Shown here in pieces: positions 1-9,179 of a stretch of DNA of 64,000 bases. Position numbers and translations under genes: made by a program. Numbering within the stretch: the first letter of the stretch is position 1; each line of letters starts with the position of its first letter. The stretch is from positions 1-64,000 of the forward strand of contig NZ_JAAOZC010000001.1 in assembly GCF_011761305.1 (NCBI RefSeq), in the 5' to 3' direction. Origin of the DNA: Sphingomonas vulcanisoli. Lineage in GTDB: Bacteria; Pseudomonadota; Alphaproteobacteria; Sphingomonadales; Sphingomonadaceae. The notes under the pieces are model-generated. The model had not been told where the DNA came from, ran no database searches, and saw only the letters and a list, made by a program, of their open reading frames with translations.

Positions 1-120
1 CCCTCACATCTCTCTCTCCAACCACTCTACCCCCCCCCGCCGTGCCCGACTTTGGTGGCGGGGGGGGGGGGGCGCCCCCCCCCCCCCCGGGGGGGGGGGG
101 GGGGGGGGGGGGCCCCCCAG
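1..120. other. homopolymer-rich stretch, probable assembly artefact
   Basis: Long runs of C and G (for example 61-112 is almost only G, then C, then G) lie directly before the surviving half of a palindromic repeat inside dnaE. In metH the same repeat family begins with a C-rich and G-rich inverted arm, so the runs probably stand where a strongly folding arm could not be read. DnaE homology is not recognisable here. I infer a contig end or a mis-called hairpin, not biology. Confidence 0.7.
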
Positions 121-1266
121 TCCGCCAGGCCAGTAGAGCTCGCGCGAGATCCCGCGGGCATCCCCCACCCCAACCCCTCCCCTGAAGGGGAGGGGCTATA
201 TGCGGTGCGGTACGCGCTCGGCGCGCTCAAGGGCGTGGGCGAGAAGGCGATGGAGCAGCTTGTCGAAGAGCGTGCGGCCAAGGGCCCGTTCAAGAGCCTT
301 GAGGATTTCGCCGAGCGGGTCGATCCGCAGGCGCTCAACCGCCGCCAGCTCGAAAGCCTTGCGGCGGGCGGCGCGTTCGATGCGATCGAGGGTGATCGCG
401 CCGCGGTCCACGCCGCTGCCGAGACGATCCTCGCCGAAGCCGCTAAGGCGCACGATCAGCGCACGAGCGGTCAGGGCGGGCTGTTCGGCGGCCCCGGCGA
501 CGGCAATCACGCGCACATCCGCCTGCCCAAGGATGTGCGCTGGTCGGTCGCCGAGCGGATGGCGGCGGAAAAGGAGGCGTTCGGCTTCTATTTCTCCGCG
601 CACCCCACCGATCGCTATCGTCACGCCGCGCAGGCCGACGGCGCGCGCAGCTATGCGGCGGTCTCCGCGATGGCCGTTCCGGAGCCCGAGCGCGACGAGC
701 GCGGCCGCCCGACCAGCCGCCCCACCGCCAAGATCGCAGCGCTGATCGAAGAAGCGCGCTGGCGCACCTCGGCACGCGGCAACCGCTATCTGCTCGCCAC
801 CTGCTCGGATGCGACCGGCCAGTTCATCGTCAGCATCTTCGATGATGCGGCAACGGAGGAGATCGAGAAAGCGGCCAAGGCGGGCCAATGCCTGCTGCTG
901 ACCTGCGAGCTCGACAAGCGGCCGGGCGAGGAGACGCCGCGCCTGACGGTGCGCAATTCCCGCCCGTTGGAAGGCCTCGCCGCCTCGGCACGGCTCAAGA
1001 TGACGATCCGGATCGCCGATGCCGGCGCGCCCGCGATCCTCGCGCCGATCCTCGGCGATGCGCGCGGCGGGCGGGGTGAGATCGAATTGATCATGCCGGC
1101 CTTAGCGGGCGAGGCGCGGCTGGCGATCGGCGGCGGCTTCCAGGTCGATGCCGATCTCGCCGCGTCGATCGAGCATCTGCCGGGTGTGGTGGAGGTGCTG
1201 CTTGGGCCGGTGGCGGAGATAGACAGCCGTCCCCGCGAGAAGGCCAAGCTCTACGCGGTGAAGTGA
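121..1266 (+). CDS. dnaE: DNA polymerase III alpha subunit, C-terminal part (5' truncated)
   Basis: This is the carboxy-terminal third of the replicative polymerase. The segment starting YALGALKGVGEKAM (from about 210) is the well conserved helix-hairpin-helix region after the polymerase domain. An OB-fold follows, around 735-1000 (AKIAALIEEARWRTS..., then SIFDDAA), and then the tau-binding tail. The 5' part is lost at the window edge and in garbled sequence. Residues encoded by about 161-196 ([12 protein letters not shown]) belong to a palindromic repeat read in frame directly before the conserved AVRYALG. The gene ends in TGA at 1264-1266. Identification is firm; the sequence upstream of 160 is unreliable. 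Confidence 0.93.
   Translation, partial: SARPVELARDPAGIPHPNPSPEGEGLYAVRYALGALKGVGEKAMEQLVEERAAKGPFKSLEDFAERVDPQALNRRQLESLAAGGAFDAIEGDRAAVHAAAETILAEAAKAHDQRTSGQGGLFGGPGDGNHAHIRLPKDVRWSVAERMAAEKEAFGFYFSAHPTDRYRHAAQADGARSYAAVSAMAVPEPERDERGRPTSRPTAKIAALIEEARWRTSARGNRYLLATCSDATGQFIVSIFDDAATEEIEKAAKAGQCLLLTCELDKRPGEETPRLTVRNSRPLEGLAASARLKMTIRIADAGAPAILAPILGDARGGRGEIELIMPALAGEARLAIGGGFQVDADLAASIEHLPGVVEVLLGPVAEIDSRPREKAKLYAVK
161..196. repeat. palindromic repeat (CCCCTCC family), surviving half, in frame in dnaE
   Basis: A C-rich run followed by the hairpin CCCCTCCCCTGAAGGGGAGG matches the right-hand arm of the element at 37738-37855 in metH almost base for base. It is translated as [12 protein letters not shown] inside dnaE. 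The left arm should lie in the damaged sequence at 30-120. Confidence 0.8.
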
Positions 1267-1280
1267 CGGAGGGCGCGCGA

Positions 1281-1655
1281 ATGGCCGAGCTTACAGCTGC
1301 GGAGCATATCGATGCACGCATCGCGGAACTGGGTGGCTGGCGTGGCGAGACATTGGCGCGGGTGCGGGCAATCGTTCACGAGGCGGTGCCCGATATCGTC
1401 GAAGGCTGGAAATGGCTGGGTGTGCCGACCTTCGAGAAGGGCGGGATCCTGTTCACGGGCGAGACGTACAAGAAGGTCGTCAAACTCACCTTCGCCAAGG
1501 GTGCTTCGCTGCCCGATCCCGATGGGTTGTTCAACTCCAGCCTGGACGGCAACGTCCGCCGCGCGATCGATATTAGCGAGGATGAAATGGTCGATGCCGG
1601 GGCGCTGCGGGCGCTGATCCTTGCGGCGGTCGAGGCGAACACGAAAAAGCTTTGA
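1281..1655 (+). CDS. DUF1801 domain-containing protein
   Basis: Small 124-residue cytosolic protein of the DUF1801 family (YdhG/YjbR/CyaY-like fold). The family pattern is visible: a short helical N-terminus (AAEHIDARIAELGGWRGE), then a strand-rich core with WKWLGVPTFEKGGILFTGETYKK and KLTFAKGA, and a C-terminal helix pair. Biochemical function is not established for the family. The ATG at 1281 has GGAGGG eight bases upstream. A GTG at 1263 overlapping the dnaE stop is possible but less likely. It follows dnaE with almost no gap and may be co-transcribed. Confidence 0.85.
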   Translation: MAELTAAEHIDARIAELGGWRGETLARVRAIVHEAVPDIVEGWKWLGVPTFEKGGILFTGETYKKVVKLTFAKGASLPDPDGLFNSSLDGNVRRAIDISEDEMVDAGALRALILAAVEANTKKL

Positions 1656-1686
1656 TCGGTTCGCGGCGTCGCCGGGTGCCCGGCGG

Positions 1687-2130
1687 TTATGCGCCCCGCA
1701 GCTTCCGGATGTGCTTCACCGCCAGCAGATAGCCGTGCGTGCCGAGGCCGCTGATGATGCCGGTCGCCGCCGCGGTCATGATCGAATTGGCGCGCCAGGC
1801 TTCGTCGCGGCGGTGGATGTTGCTGATGTGGACCTCGATGATCGGGCAATCGCACATCTTGAGCGCGTCATAGATCGGATAGCCGGCATAGCTGAAGGCG
1901 GCGGGATTGAGGATCAGGCCGGCGGCGCCGGTGCGCGCTTCCTGGATCCAATCGATCATCTCATGTTCGGCGTTGGTCTGGTGGAAACGCAGCGCCAGGC
2001 CGGCGGCCTCTGCTTCGGCGCGGCAGGCCGCTTCGATATCGGCCAATGTCTCGCGGCCATAAATCTCCGGCTCACGCACGCCCAGCAGGTTGAGATTGGG
2101 TCCGTTAAGAATGAACAGAGTCTGCGCCAT
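1687..2130 (-). CDS. aroQ: type II 3-dehydroquinate dehydratase
   Basis: Dehydrates 3-dehydroquinate to 3-dehydroshikimate in the shikimate pathway; the family forms dodecamers in the cytosol. 147 residues is the usual length. Visible motifs are NGPNLNLLGVREPEIYG, with the catalytic Tyr at residue 24, then HQTNAEHEMIDWI, NPAAFSYAG and EVHISNIHRRDEAWR. The ATG at 2130 has AGGGAG just upstream. An in-frame extension to 2217 is not needed. Convergent with the DUF1801 gene; the 31-base gap holds a GC palindrome at 1670-1685 without a T-run. Confidence 0.96.
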   Translation of the reverse strand: MAQTLFILNGPNLNLLGVREPEIYGRETLADIEAACRAEAEAAGLALRFHQTNAEHEMIDWIQEARTGAAGLILNPAAFSYAGYPIYDALKMCDCPIIEVHISNIHRRDEAWRANSIMTAAATGIISGLGTHGYLLAVKHIRKLRGA

Positions 2131-2283
2131 CGGGCTCCCTCGCTTGCCGCTGGCGCCTCTAGCAGATGTTTCGGCTGGACGCACGAAAGGCTGAACCCGA
2201 AATAAAGTTGTTGACAAGCGTCCGACTACGGATCGCCCGCGCCCGAAGAGTGTTTAACCTGGGTAAGTATCGGGAGCGTAGCG

Positions 2284-3522
2284 ATGGTAAAGGTGGATGG
2301 CGTTGCAGCCTTTGGGCTGCGCGGGTTTCTTCTTGCGTCCGCAGCATTTGCGACGACCGGCGCAACCGATCTGCCGCCGTCTTCGAACGCGACCTCGGCG
2401 GTTGCGCAAGTGCCGGTTTCGGCGCCGATCGAAGCGGCCTGGTCGGTGGCCAGCGCCAGGCAGTTGCTGAGCGCGATCGAAGGGGCGCCGGCCGAGGGCC
2501 TGCATAGCTCCGACTATAATCCCGATGGTCTGCGCGCCGCGATCGATGCGGGCGCCGGGCCGGATCTCGATCGGGTCGCTCAAGCGGCGGCCTTAACTCT
2601 GGCCCATGATTATTATTTCGGCAGGGTCGGCGATCGCGAAGCCTTCGATTGGCATATCGAACGGTCCGCCTATGAAATGGCGGGCCTTTCGGCGCGGCTC
2701 GATCAGGCCGTCGCCGCGCACAAGGTCGGCCCGTTTCTTGCGAGCTTGCTACCCACCGATGCCCGCTATGCGGCGCTCCGCGATGCCCTGGCCGATGCCC
2801 ATGGCGCCGACCGCGACCGTATCCGCGCCAATATGGAGCGCTGGCGCTGGATGCCGCGCGATCTGGGCAGCGATTATCTCTACGTGAACGTTCCGAGCTA
2901 TCGCCTCCGCGTCGTGCAGGACGGTGAGGCGACGTCCACCTACACGGTCGTCGTCGGAGCGCCCGCCACGCCGACGCCGCAGATGGTGAGCCCTGCGACC
3001 TCTCTGGTGGTAAACCCGTGGTGGAACGTGCCGCAGAGCATCATCCGCAAGGAAAATATGCGGCCCGGCAAGGCGGGCTTCGTCTATGCCTCCGCCAATG
3101 GCCAGGCGAGCTTTCGTCAGCCGCCGGGGCCGCGCAATGCGCTCGGCAAGATCAAGTTCAACCTCATCAACGATCAGGCGATCTACCTGCATGATACGCC
3201 GGCCAAGGCGGGGTTCGCGCGTGATCAGCGCGATCTGAGCCATGGCTGCGTGCGCGTGAAGGATATCGCCGGTCTGGCATCCGAGCTGATGCGGGACGGC
3301 GGCGACGATGGCGAGCTTCAGGACGCGCTCGGCCAGAGCAAGACCGCCACGGTGATGCTGCCGAAACGGTGGCCGGTCTATCTGGTCTATTTCACCATGG
3401 ACCGCGGCGACGATGGCGATCTCGTGACCTATGGCGATCCTTATGATCGCGATGCCAAGCTGATCGCGCAGCTTGACGGCGTGCCGGACCGCAACGCGGG
3501 CATGCAGATCGCCTCAAACTGA
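2284..3522 (+). CDS. murein L,D-transpeptidase (YcbB/YkuD type)
   Basis: A periplasmic cell-wall enzyme that should form 3-3 crosslinks or attach proteins to peptidoglycan. The N-terminus has a hydrophobic export segment (residues 8-28). A helical scaffold domain follows (about 40-185), then the YkuD catalytic domain (about 190-350). The catalytic signature is complete: HDTP with His303, and SHGCVRV with His320, Cys322 and Arg324. Length (412) is shorter than E. coli LdtD. No peptidoglycan-binding repeat is obvious. It stands alone, divergent from aroQ. A TTGACA at 2211-2216 could be a -35 box, but no clear -10 follows. Confidence 0.93.
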   Translation: MVKVDGVAAFGLRGFLLASAAFATTGATDLPPSSNATSAVAQVPVSAPIEAAWSVASARQLLSAIEGAPAEGLHSSDYNPDGLRAAIDAGAGPDLDRVAQAAALTLAHDYYFGRVGDREAFDWHIERSAYEMAGLSARLDQAVAAHKVGPFLASLLPTDARYAALRDALADAHGADRDRIRANMERWRWMPRDLGSDYLYVNVPSYRLRVVQDGEATSTYTVVVGAPATPTPQMVSPATSLVVNPWWNVPQSIIRKENMRPGKAGFVYASANGQASFRQPPGPRNALGKIKFNLINDQAIYLHDTPAKAGFARDQRDLSHGCVRVKDIAGLASELMRDGGDDGELQDALGQSKTATVMLPKRWPVYLVYFTMDRGDDGDLVTYGDPYDRDAKLIAQLDGVPDRNAGMQIASN

Positions 3523-3584
3523 CCGCTTGCCGTAACGGCGGCGCGCCGCCATCCTCGTCAGCAACGGCAGGGAGCGCGCGGGGC

Positions 3585-5240
3585 ATGAAAGCTTGGTTGG
3601 GGGGAGCCGCGATTGCGGCGGTTGCGGCATCCTGGGCGGCAGCGCAGACACCGCCCGCGATCGATGCCGCATCGATCTCGCAGGATATCAAAACGCTGTC
3701 CTCGGATGACTTCGAAGGCCGAGGGCCCGCGACGCGGGGCGAGACCAAGACGATCAGCTTTGTTGCGCAGCGGATGCACGAGGCCGGGCTCGTTCCCGCG
3801 GGCGATCCGCTCCCCGATGGCAAGCATGGCTGGCTGCAAAACGTGCCGCTGCTCCGATCCGAGATCCTCGGCCAGCCCGAGATGGCGATGATGATCGGCG
3901 GCGAGCGGCGGATCCTGACCCAGGGCGCGGAGATCGCCGTGCGCGCGCCGATGGACGGCACGACCCATATCGCGCTGGCGGGCGCACCGTTGGTCTTCGT
4001 CGGCTACGGCGTCACCGCGCCCGAGAAGAAGTGGGACGATTTCAAGGGCCTGGACTTGCACGGCAAGATCATCGTCGTGCTGATCAACGATCCCGATTAC
4101 GAAACCGGGCAGGGTGATTTCGGTGGCAAGGCGATGACCTATTATGGCCGCTGGACCTACAAATATGAGGAAGCCGCGCGGCGCGGGGCGGCGGGGGTGC
4201 TCGTCGTGCATGAAAGCGGCCCGGCGTCCTACGGATGGAATACGGTCAAGAATTCCAACACCAATGCGCAATTCGATATCGTCCGCGATAGGCCCGCCGA
4301 GGCGCACACGCCGTTCGAGAGCTGGATCCAACGCGATCTGGCGGTCGATCTCTTCAAGGCCTCGGGCCTCGATTTTGATGCGGTGAAGAAGCAGGCACAG
4401 ACGCGCGCCTTCACGCCGATCCCGCTGAAGGCGACGCTGTCGGTGCTGCTGGATGCCGATGTCCGCAAGATCGTCTCGCACAATGTGCTGGGTATGGTGC
4501 CCGGCACCAAGCATCCCGACGAGACCTTGATCTATTCGGCGCATTGGGATCATCTCGGCATCGGCGCGCCCGATGCGAAGGGCGATAAGATCTATAATGG
4601 CGCGGTGGACAATGCCTCCGGCACGGCGGCGTTGATCGCCATCGCGCACGCCTTCGCCACGGCGCCCAAGCCGCAGCGATCCGTCGTCTTCCTATCGCTG
4701 ACAGCGGAGGAAAAGGGGCTGCTGGGCAGCGAATATTATGCGACGCATCCCGTCTATCCGCTCGGCAAGACGGTGGGTGTGATCAATATGGATGGGATCA
4801 ACGTCGCCGGCCCGGCGCGCAACTTCACCATCTCCGGTTCGGCCAAGCTCGGTCTGCTCGACGATCTGATCGCGGAAGGGACCAGGGCGGGCCGCACCTT
4901 CACGCCCGAACCGCATCCCGAAGCGGGCAGCTTCTACCGCTCCGATCATTTCTCCTTCGCCAAGCAGGGCGTGCCGGCGATCAGCTTCAAGAGCGGCAAC
5001 GATCTGGTCGAAGGCGGCACCGCGCGGGGCGAGGCTTTGGCGGCCGATTACACCAAGACCCGCTACCACCAGCCTGCCGACGAATGGAGCGCCGACTGGA
5101 ATTTGGCGGGTGCGGTGCAGGATCTGACCTTACTGTTCGATCTGGGCGAGCGGCTGGCCAATGCGCGTGAGTGGCCGGAGTGGGCGGCGGGTGCGGAGTT
5201 CAAGGCCAAGCGGGACGAGACAAAGGGGGAGCGGAAGTGA
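3585..5240 (+). CDS. M28 family metallopeptidase with PA domain
   Basis: Exported zinc aminopeptidase-like enzyme of 551 residues. The signal peptide covers residues 1-20, with cleavage likely after AAA. A protease-associated domain lies at about 130-260. The di-zinc peptidase core from about 295 has all expected ligands: His320 and Asp322 in AHWDHLG, Asp342 in VDNASGTAAL, Glu375/Glu376 in TAEEKGLLG, Asp403 in NMDGIN and His455 in SDHFSF. It should trim peptides in the periplasm or outside. The start is the ATG after GGGGC. The downstream gene is convergent across a 25-base hairpin. Confidence 0.94.
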   Translation: MKAWLGGAAIAAVAASWAAAQTPPAIDAASISQDIKTLSSDDFEGRGPATRGETKTISFVAQRMHEAGLVPAGDPLPDGKHGWLQNVPLLRSEILGQPEMAMMIGGERRILTQGAEIAVRAPMDGTTHIALAGAPLVFVGYGVTAPEKKWDDFKGLDLHGKIIVVLINDPDYETGQGDFGGKAMTYYGRWTYKYEEAARRGAAGVLVVHESGPASYGWNTVKNSNTNAQFDIVRDRPAEAHTPFESWIQRDLAVDLFKASGLDFDAVKKQAQTRAFTPIPLKATLSVLLDADVRKIVSHNVLGMVPGTKHPDETLIYSAHWDHLGIGAPDAKGDKIYNGAVDNASGTAALIAIAHAFATAPKPQRSVVFLSLTAEEKGLLGSEYYATHPVYPLGKTVGVINMDGINVAGPARNFTISGSAKLGLLDDLIAEGTRAGRTFTPEPHPEAGSFYRSDHFSFAKQGVPAISFKSGNDLVEGGTARGEALAADYTKTRYHQPADEWSADWNLAGAVQDLTLLFDLGERLANAREWPEWAAGAEFKAKRDETKGERK

Positions 5241-5245
5241 GCTAA

Positions 5246-5270
5246 AGCCCCTCCCCTGAAGGGAGGGGCT
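5246..5270. repeat. solo hairpin of the CCCCTCC family between convergent genes
   Basis: A near-perfect inverted repeat (AGCCCCTCCC with GGGAGGGGCT, loop CTGAA) fills the gap between the M28 peptidase and the radical SAM gene. The core is the same as in the longer elements in metH and dnaE. It could also stop transcription, but there is no T-run. Confidence 0.7.
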
Positions 5271-5276
5271 AAGCGC

Positions 5277-6350
5277 TTACAGCAACCGCATCTGATCCCC
5301 CTCGGGCGGCCTGAACAAATCCGTCCGCAGCGCCAGCCGCTCCTTGTTCAAACCCAGCCTCCGCGTCGCGATTTGGAAGCGGGTGCGGAGCAGGTCCGCC
5401 CATGGCCCCTGGCCTTTCATGCGCGTGAAGAAATCGGGATCATTGTCCCGGCCTCCCCGGATCGATTGGATCGTGGCCATCACTTTGGCGGCGCGATCGG
5501 GATAGTGTGCGTCCAGCCAGGCGCGGAACAGCGGCGCGACCTCGTGCGGCAGGCGGACGGGCAAGAAGAAAGCGCCGCGCGCGCCGGCCTTAGCGGCGGC
5601 CTCCAGGATATGCTCCATCTCATGATCGGTGATCTGCGGCACGATCGGCGCGATCGAGACGTGGACCGGCACCTTGGCCTCTGTGAGCTTACGCACCGCC
5701 GCGAGCCTTTTGGCCGGACGGGTCGCGCGCGGCTCCAAAGTGCGTGCGATCGCCGGATCGATGGTCGGGATCGACAGGACCACGGCTGCGAGACCCCTGG
5801 CGGCCATCGGCGCGATGAGATCGAGATCGCTCAGCACGCGATCGGATTTGGTGGTGATGGTGAACGGATGGCGGCACTCCGCCAACACCTCCAGGCAGGC
5901 GCGGGTGATCCGCCACTGGCCCTCGATCGGCTGATAGGGATCGGTGTTGGTGCCGAACGCGATCGGCTTTGCCACATAGCCACGCGCGGCGAGCTCCTTG
6001 CGCAACAGGATCGGCGCATCGGGCTTGGCGAAGAGCTTGGTCTCGAAATCGAGGCCGGGGGAGAGATCGTGGAAGGCGTGCGTCGGCCGCGCGAAGCAAT
6101 AGATGCAGCCATGCTCACAGCCGCGATAGGGGTTGATCGAGCGATCGAACGGCACATCGGGCGAGGCGTTGCAGGTGAGGATCGTCTTCGGCCGCTCGAT
6201 CGTGACGGTCGTGCGGAGCGGCGTCGGCCCGCCGTCGACAGCCTCGGCCTGATCGAGCCAATCGCCATCCGCCTCGCGCGCCTGCAGGTTGAAACGCTGC
6301 GGCGTCTCGTTGCGGGTGGCGCCGCGGCCGGGACGAGGAGGCGAATCCAT
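5277..6350 (-). CDS. PA0069-family radical SAM protein
   Basis: A 357-residue radical SAM enzyme of unknown substrate. The iron-sulfur cluster motif is RGCEHGCIYCFA (Cys78, Cys82, Cys85, spacing x3-x2). Further conserved stretches are TNTDPYQPIEG, ITTKSDRVLSDLDL and the C-terminal RGGRDNDPDFFTRM. The family resembles spore photoproduct lyase-like and Elp3/MiaB-fold proteins and is often called PA0069. The start is the ATG at 6350 (MDSPPRP). The frame stays open for about 600 more bases upstream, but that overlaps the acyltransferase gene. It is transcribed after the acyltransferase on the same strand. Confidence 0.92.
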   Translation of the reverse strand: MDSPPRPGRGATRNETPQRFNLQAREADGDWLDQAEAVDGGPTPLRTTVTIERPKTILTCNASPDVPFDRSINPYRGCEHGCIYCFARPTHAFHDLSPGLDFETKLFAKPDAPILLRKELAARGYVAKPIAFGTNTDPYQPIEGQWRITRACLEVLAECRHPFTITTKSDRVLSDLDLIAPMAARGLAAVVLSIPTIDPAIARTLEPRATRPAKRLAAVRKLTEAKVPVHVSIAPIVPQITDHEMEHILEAAAKAGARGAFFLPVRLPHEVAPLFRAWLDAHYPDRAAKVMATIQSIRGGRDNDPDFFTRMKGQGPWADLLRTRFQIATRRLGLNKERLALRTDLFRPPEGDQMRLL

Positions 6351-6409
6351 CGTACCAGTATCGCGCAGGCAAAAGAACACATCAAGAACAATCACTGGTA
6401 GGCAGCATA

Positions 6410-7591
6410 TCAGGCTGGAGCTGCCCTCAGCTCCAAGCCCCGTTTCCCGATCCGTTTCAACCCGATCAACGGCCGCAGCCAATCGATCCGCCGGCCGATG
6501 AGGTAGAAGGCCCAGCACCCCGCGATCGTGCCCGCCACCATGATCAGGAAGGCCACGAACAGGTTGAGGCCGGTGCCGATCAGCGCATAGCCCAGCAGCA
6601 CGATCACCGTCTGGTGGACGAGGTAGAAGGGGAACACCGCTTCGGCCAGCGTGTGCCGCCAGCGGTGATCGCGGTTGGCATAGGTTTCGGCGATGCCGAT
6701 CAGCGCCACCGTCGCCCCGAAGCTCTCGATCGCGCGCGCGGTCCACAGCAGCGGGCGCAGGGCATCGGGCAAGGGCTCGGGGCCGGGATGGATCAGTTCC
6801 AGCGTCGCCAGCACCGCATAGCCGCCGATTGCCAAAGCCGCTGCGGGCTTCCATGCGCGCACCATGCTCGCCATCAGCCTGTCCGAATTGCGCAGCAGCA
6901 CGCCGAACAGGAACATGCCGCCATAATGGGCATGGGCACTCCAATCGATCAGCGGATCGTGCGCATCCTCCCAGCCGGGGATCAGCCGCCCACGCACCCA
7001 GAAAACGAAGAAGATGCCGACAATCAGCAACTGCGGCCCGGCGAACAGCCGCTCACCGGCGCGGAACAAGGCCCGCTTCCACTTGGCGGGCAAGGTCTGC
7101 CCGGCGGCGAGCACGGCGGTGTAGAGCAGCAGATAGACGACGAACCAGAGGTGCATCCAATTGGGCAGGGGAACGCTGTCCAGCGTACGGAAGCTGAAAT
7201 AGTCCTGGGTGAGGAACGTCCAGAAGTCGCCCGCATAGCCGCGCTGGGTGACGATCTGCACCCATGGCTGGACCGGCACGATGACGAGGATTCCGAACAG
7301 CAAAGGCAGGCCGAGACGCAGCAGCCGTTGCTTGAAGAACGCCCCCGCGCTCTCGCTGCGCGCCAGCAAAGCGGCGCTGGCATAGCCTGAAACGACGAAG
7401 AGCAGCGCCAGCCGCCATGGGCTGGTCAGCTGCATCAGCACGCTCACCCAATCGAGCTGGGCGAGCTTCACATGATAGTCCCACGGCACGAAGGTCATGC
7501 CGATATGGTAGAGGATGAGCAGCTGGAAGGCGCCGATCCGCAGCCAATCCATGCCGTAATGGCGATTTTTGCTGCTGCGCTGCATCACCAT
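6410..7591 (-). CDS. membrane acyltransferase, acyltransferase-3/OpgC-like
   Basis: Integral membrane protein of about 393 residues with roughly ten hydrophobic helices. It belongs to the acyltransferase-3 group (PF01757), which O-acylates sugars or other envelope molecules. Supporting sequence: [21 protein letters not shown] at the start (a family hallmark with Asp and His), [16 protein letters not shown] after the second helix, and [15 protein letters not shown] near the end. The substrate cannot be told. The start is uncertain: ATG at 7591 or 7585 fits family N-termini, neither has a strong ribosome site, and more upstream starts exist. Divergent from ispG. Confidence 0.85.
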   Translation of the reverse strand: MVMQRSSKNRHYGMDWLRIGAFQLLILYHIGMTFVPWDYHVKLAQLDWVSVLMQLTSPWRLALLFVVSGYASAALLARSESAGAFFKQRLLRLGLPLLFGILVIVPVQPWVQIVTQRGYAGDFWTFLTQDYFSFRTLDSVPLPNWMHLWFVVYLLLYTAVLAAGQTLPAKWKRALFRAGERLFAGPQLLIVGIFFVFWVRGRLIPGWEDAHDPLIDWSAHAHYGGMFLFGVLLRNSDRLMASMVRAWKPAAALAIGGYAVLATLELIHPGPEPLPDALRPLLWTARAIESFGATVALIGIAETYANRDHRWRHTLAEAVFPFYLVHQTVIVLLGYALIGTGLNLFVAFLIMVAGTIAGCWAFYLIGRRIDWLRPLIGLKRIGKRGLELRAAPA

Positions 7592-7685
7592 CGCTTTTGC
7601 CAAGGGTAGGGCTTTGTGCAAGCCGGATGCGGTCATCCGTTGCGTCTGCCTTTCATCCGTCACGGCGCGGCGCTATATGCGGCGC

Positions 7686-8813
7686 ATGTCCATACGCCCT
7701 TGGCGCGATATCACGCGCCGCCCTTCACGCCAGATCATGGTCGGCAACGTCCCCGTCGGCGGCGATGCGCCGATCACGGTGCAGACGATGACCAACACGC
7801 CGACCGAGGATGTGCGCGCCACCGTCGACCAGATCCGCCGCTGCGAAGAGGCGGGGGCGGACATCATCCGCGTTTCCTGCCCGGACGAGGCATCGACCGC
7901 GGGCCTCAAGCAGATCGTCCGCGCCGCCAAGGTGCCGATCGTGGCGGACATCCATTTCCACTATAAACGCGCGCTGGAGGCGGCGGACGCGGGCGCGGCC
8001 TGTCTGCGGATCAATCCCGGCAACATCGGCAGCGAACAGCGCGTGGCGGAAGTCGTCCGTGCCGCCAAGGCCAATGGCTGCGCGATCCGGATCGGGGTCA
8101 ATGCCGGCAGCCTCGAAAAGGATCTGCTCGAAAAATATGGCGAGCCGTGTCCGGAGGCTCTCGTCGAAAGCGCGCTCGATCATATCAAGTTGCTGCAGGA
8201 TCAGGATTTCCACGAATATAAGGTGGCGGTGAAGGCGTCCGATATCTTCCTGGCGGTCGCTGCCTATCAGCAGCTGGCGGAAGCGGTGGATTGTCCCTTG
8301 CACCTCGGCATCACCGAAGCCGGCGGGCTGATCGGCGGCACGGTCAAATCCTCGATCGGCATGGGCAGCCTGCTGTGGTTCGGGATCGGCGACACGATCC
8401 GCGTCTCGCTCTCGGCCGAGCCCGAGGAGGAAGTGCGCGTCGGCTTCGAGATGCTGAAGGCGCTCGGACTGCGCCAGCGCGGCGTCCGCGTCATCTCCTG
8501 TCCCAGTTGCGCGCGGCAGGGCTTCGACGTCATCCGCACGGTTGAGAAGCTGGAGCAGCGGCTCCAGCATATCCGCGTGCCGATGTCGCTGTCGGTGCTC
8601 GGCTGCGTCGTCAACGGCCCCGGCGAAGCGCGCGAGACCGATATCGGCCTCACCGGCGGCGGCAACGGCAAGCATATGGTCTATCTCTCGGGCGTCACCG
8701 ATCATACCGTGCAGGATGAGGATATGATCGAGCATATCGTCAAGCTGGTCGAGGCCAAGGCGGTGGAGATCGAGGCGGCGAGCGCGGTGGCGGAGCCCGT
8801 CGCCGCGGAGTGA
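7686..8813 (+). CDS. ispG: 4-hydroxy-3-methylbut-2-enyl diphosphate synthase
   Basis: [4Fe-4S] enzyme converting MEcPP to HMBPP in the MEP isoprenoid pathway. The 375-residue protein is the short bacterial form without the plant insert. The N-terminal TIM barrel has [17 protein letters not shown] and RVSCPDE. The cluster ligands are Cys272 and Cys275 ([11 protein letters not shown]), Cys307 ([10 protein letters not shown]) and Glu314, matching the E. coli spacing. I chose the ATG at 7686; a more upstream frame exists but lacks homology. Another MEP gene, ispE, lies 49 kb away in the same window. Confidence 0.96.
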   Translation: MSIRPWRDITRRPSRQIMVGNVPVGGDAPITVQTMTNTPTEDVRATVDQIRRCEEAGADIIRVSCPDEASTAGLKQIVRAAKVPIVADIHFHYKRALEAADAGAACLRINPGNIGSEQRVAEVVRAAKANGCAIRIGVNAGSLEKDLLEKYGEPCPEALVESALDHIKLLQDQDFHEYKVAVKASDIFLAVAAYQQLAEAVDCPLHLGITEAGGLIGGTVKSSIGMGSLLWFGIGDTIRVSLSAEPEEEVRVGFEMLKALGLRQRGVRVISCPSCARQGFDVIRTVEKLEQRLQHIRVPMSLSVLGCVVNGPGEARETDIGLTGGGNGKHMVYLSGVTDHTVQDEDMIEHIVKLVEAKAVEIEAASAVAEPVAAE

Positions 8814-8853
8814 GAGGAAGTCCCCAAGTCCAGAAGTAAGGTAGCGCGCTTTC

Positions 8854-8879
8854 AGGTCTCGTGTTAAACACTCGGACCT
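8854..8879. promoter_or_regulatory. imperfect palindrome before vapBC, candidate antitoxin operator
   Basis: Arms AGGTC (8854-8858) and GACCT (8875-8879) flank GTGTT (8861-8865) and AACAC (8867-8871), so inner and outer arms are both inverted. The site ends where the GGAGG of the antitoxin gene begins. AbrB-type antitoxins normally repress their own operon at such sites. The assignment is inference. Confidence 0.45.
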
Positions 8880-8891
8880 GGAGGCGATCTT

Positions 8892-9179
8892 ATGACCTAT
8901 CAAGCCAAGGTTATCGCGGGCGGCAAGATCGTCATACCCGCCGAGCTTCGTCGCGAGATCGGGATCAAGGATGGGGATTCCCTCATCATCGAACGCGATG
9001 AGAGCGGTCACCTCGTTCTCAAAACCTACCGGCAAGTCACGCAGGAGGTGCAGGCTTTCTTTCGCAAGGCAGTGGGCGGGCCGAACGGAAGTGCCGTCGA
9101 TGAGCTTATCGCCGAGCGGCAGGCAGAAGCGGCTCGGGACGACATTGCGCACAAGGATTGGGCAGCAAAAGGCGGCTGA
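8892..9179 (+). CDS. vapB: AbrB/MazE-family antitoxin (VapB)
   Basis: A 95-residue DNA-binding antitoxin. Residues 1-48 form the swapped-hairpin AbrB domain (AKVIAGGKIVIPAELRREIG, then DGDSLIIERD). The charged C-terminal tail should wrap around and neutralise the toxin. GGAGG stands nine bases before the ATG. The stop overlaps the toxin start as TGATG, so the pair is translationally coupled. Autorepression through the palindrome at 8854-8879 is likely but not shown. Confidence 0.9.
   Translation: MTYQAKVIAGGKIVIPAELRREIGIKDGDSLIIERDESGHLVLKTYRQVTQEVQAFFRKAVGGPNGSAVDELIAERQAEAARDDIAHKDWAAKGG

Noticed and set aside
1670-1685. Rho-independent terminator between the DUF1801 gene and aroQ
   Set aside because: The palindrome CGCCGGGTGCCCGGCG has no T-run on either strand, so I cannot support a terminator call.
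2211-2216. Sigma-70 promoter before the L,D-transpeptidase gene
   Set aside because: TTGACA is present, but no -10-like hexamer lies at 16-18 bases.
5277-6944. Radical SAM gene extended to 555 residues
   Set aside because: The extra N-terminal part overlaps the acyltransferase gene in another frame and has no homology; ATG 6350 fits the family.
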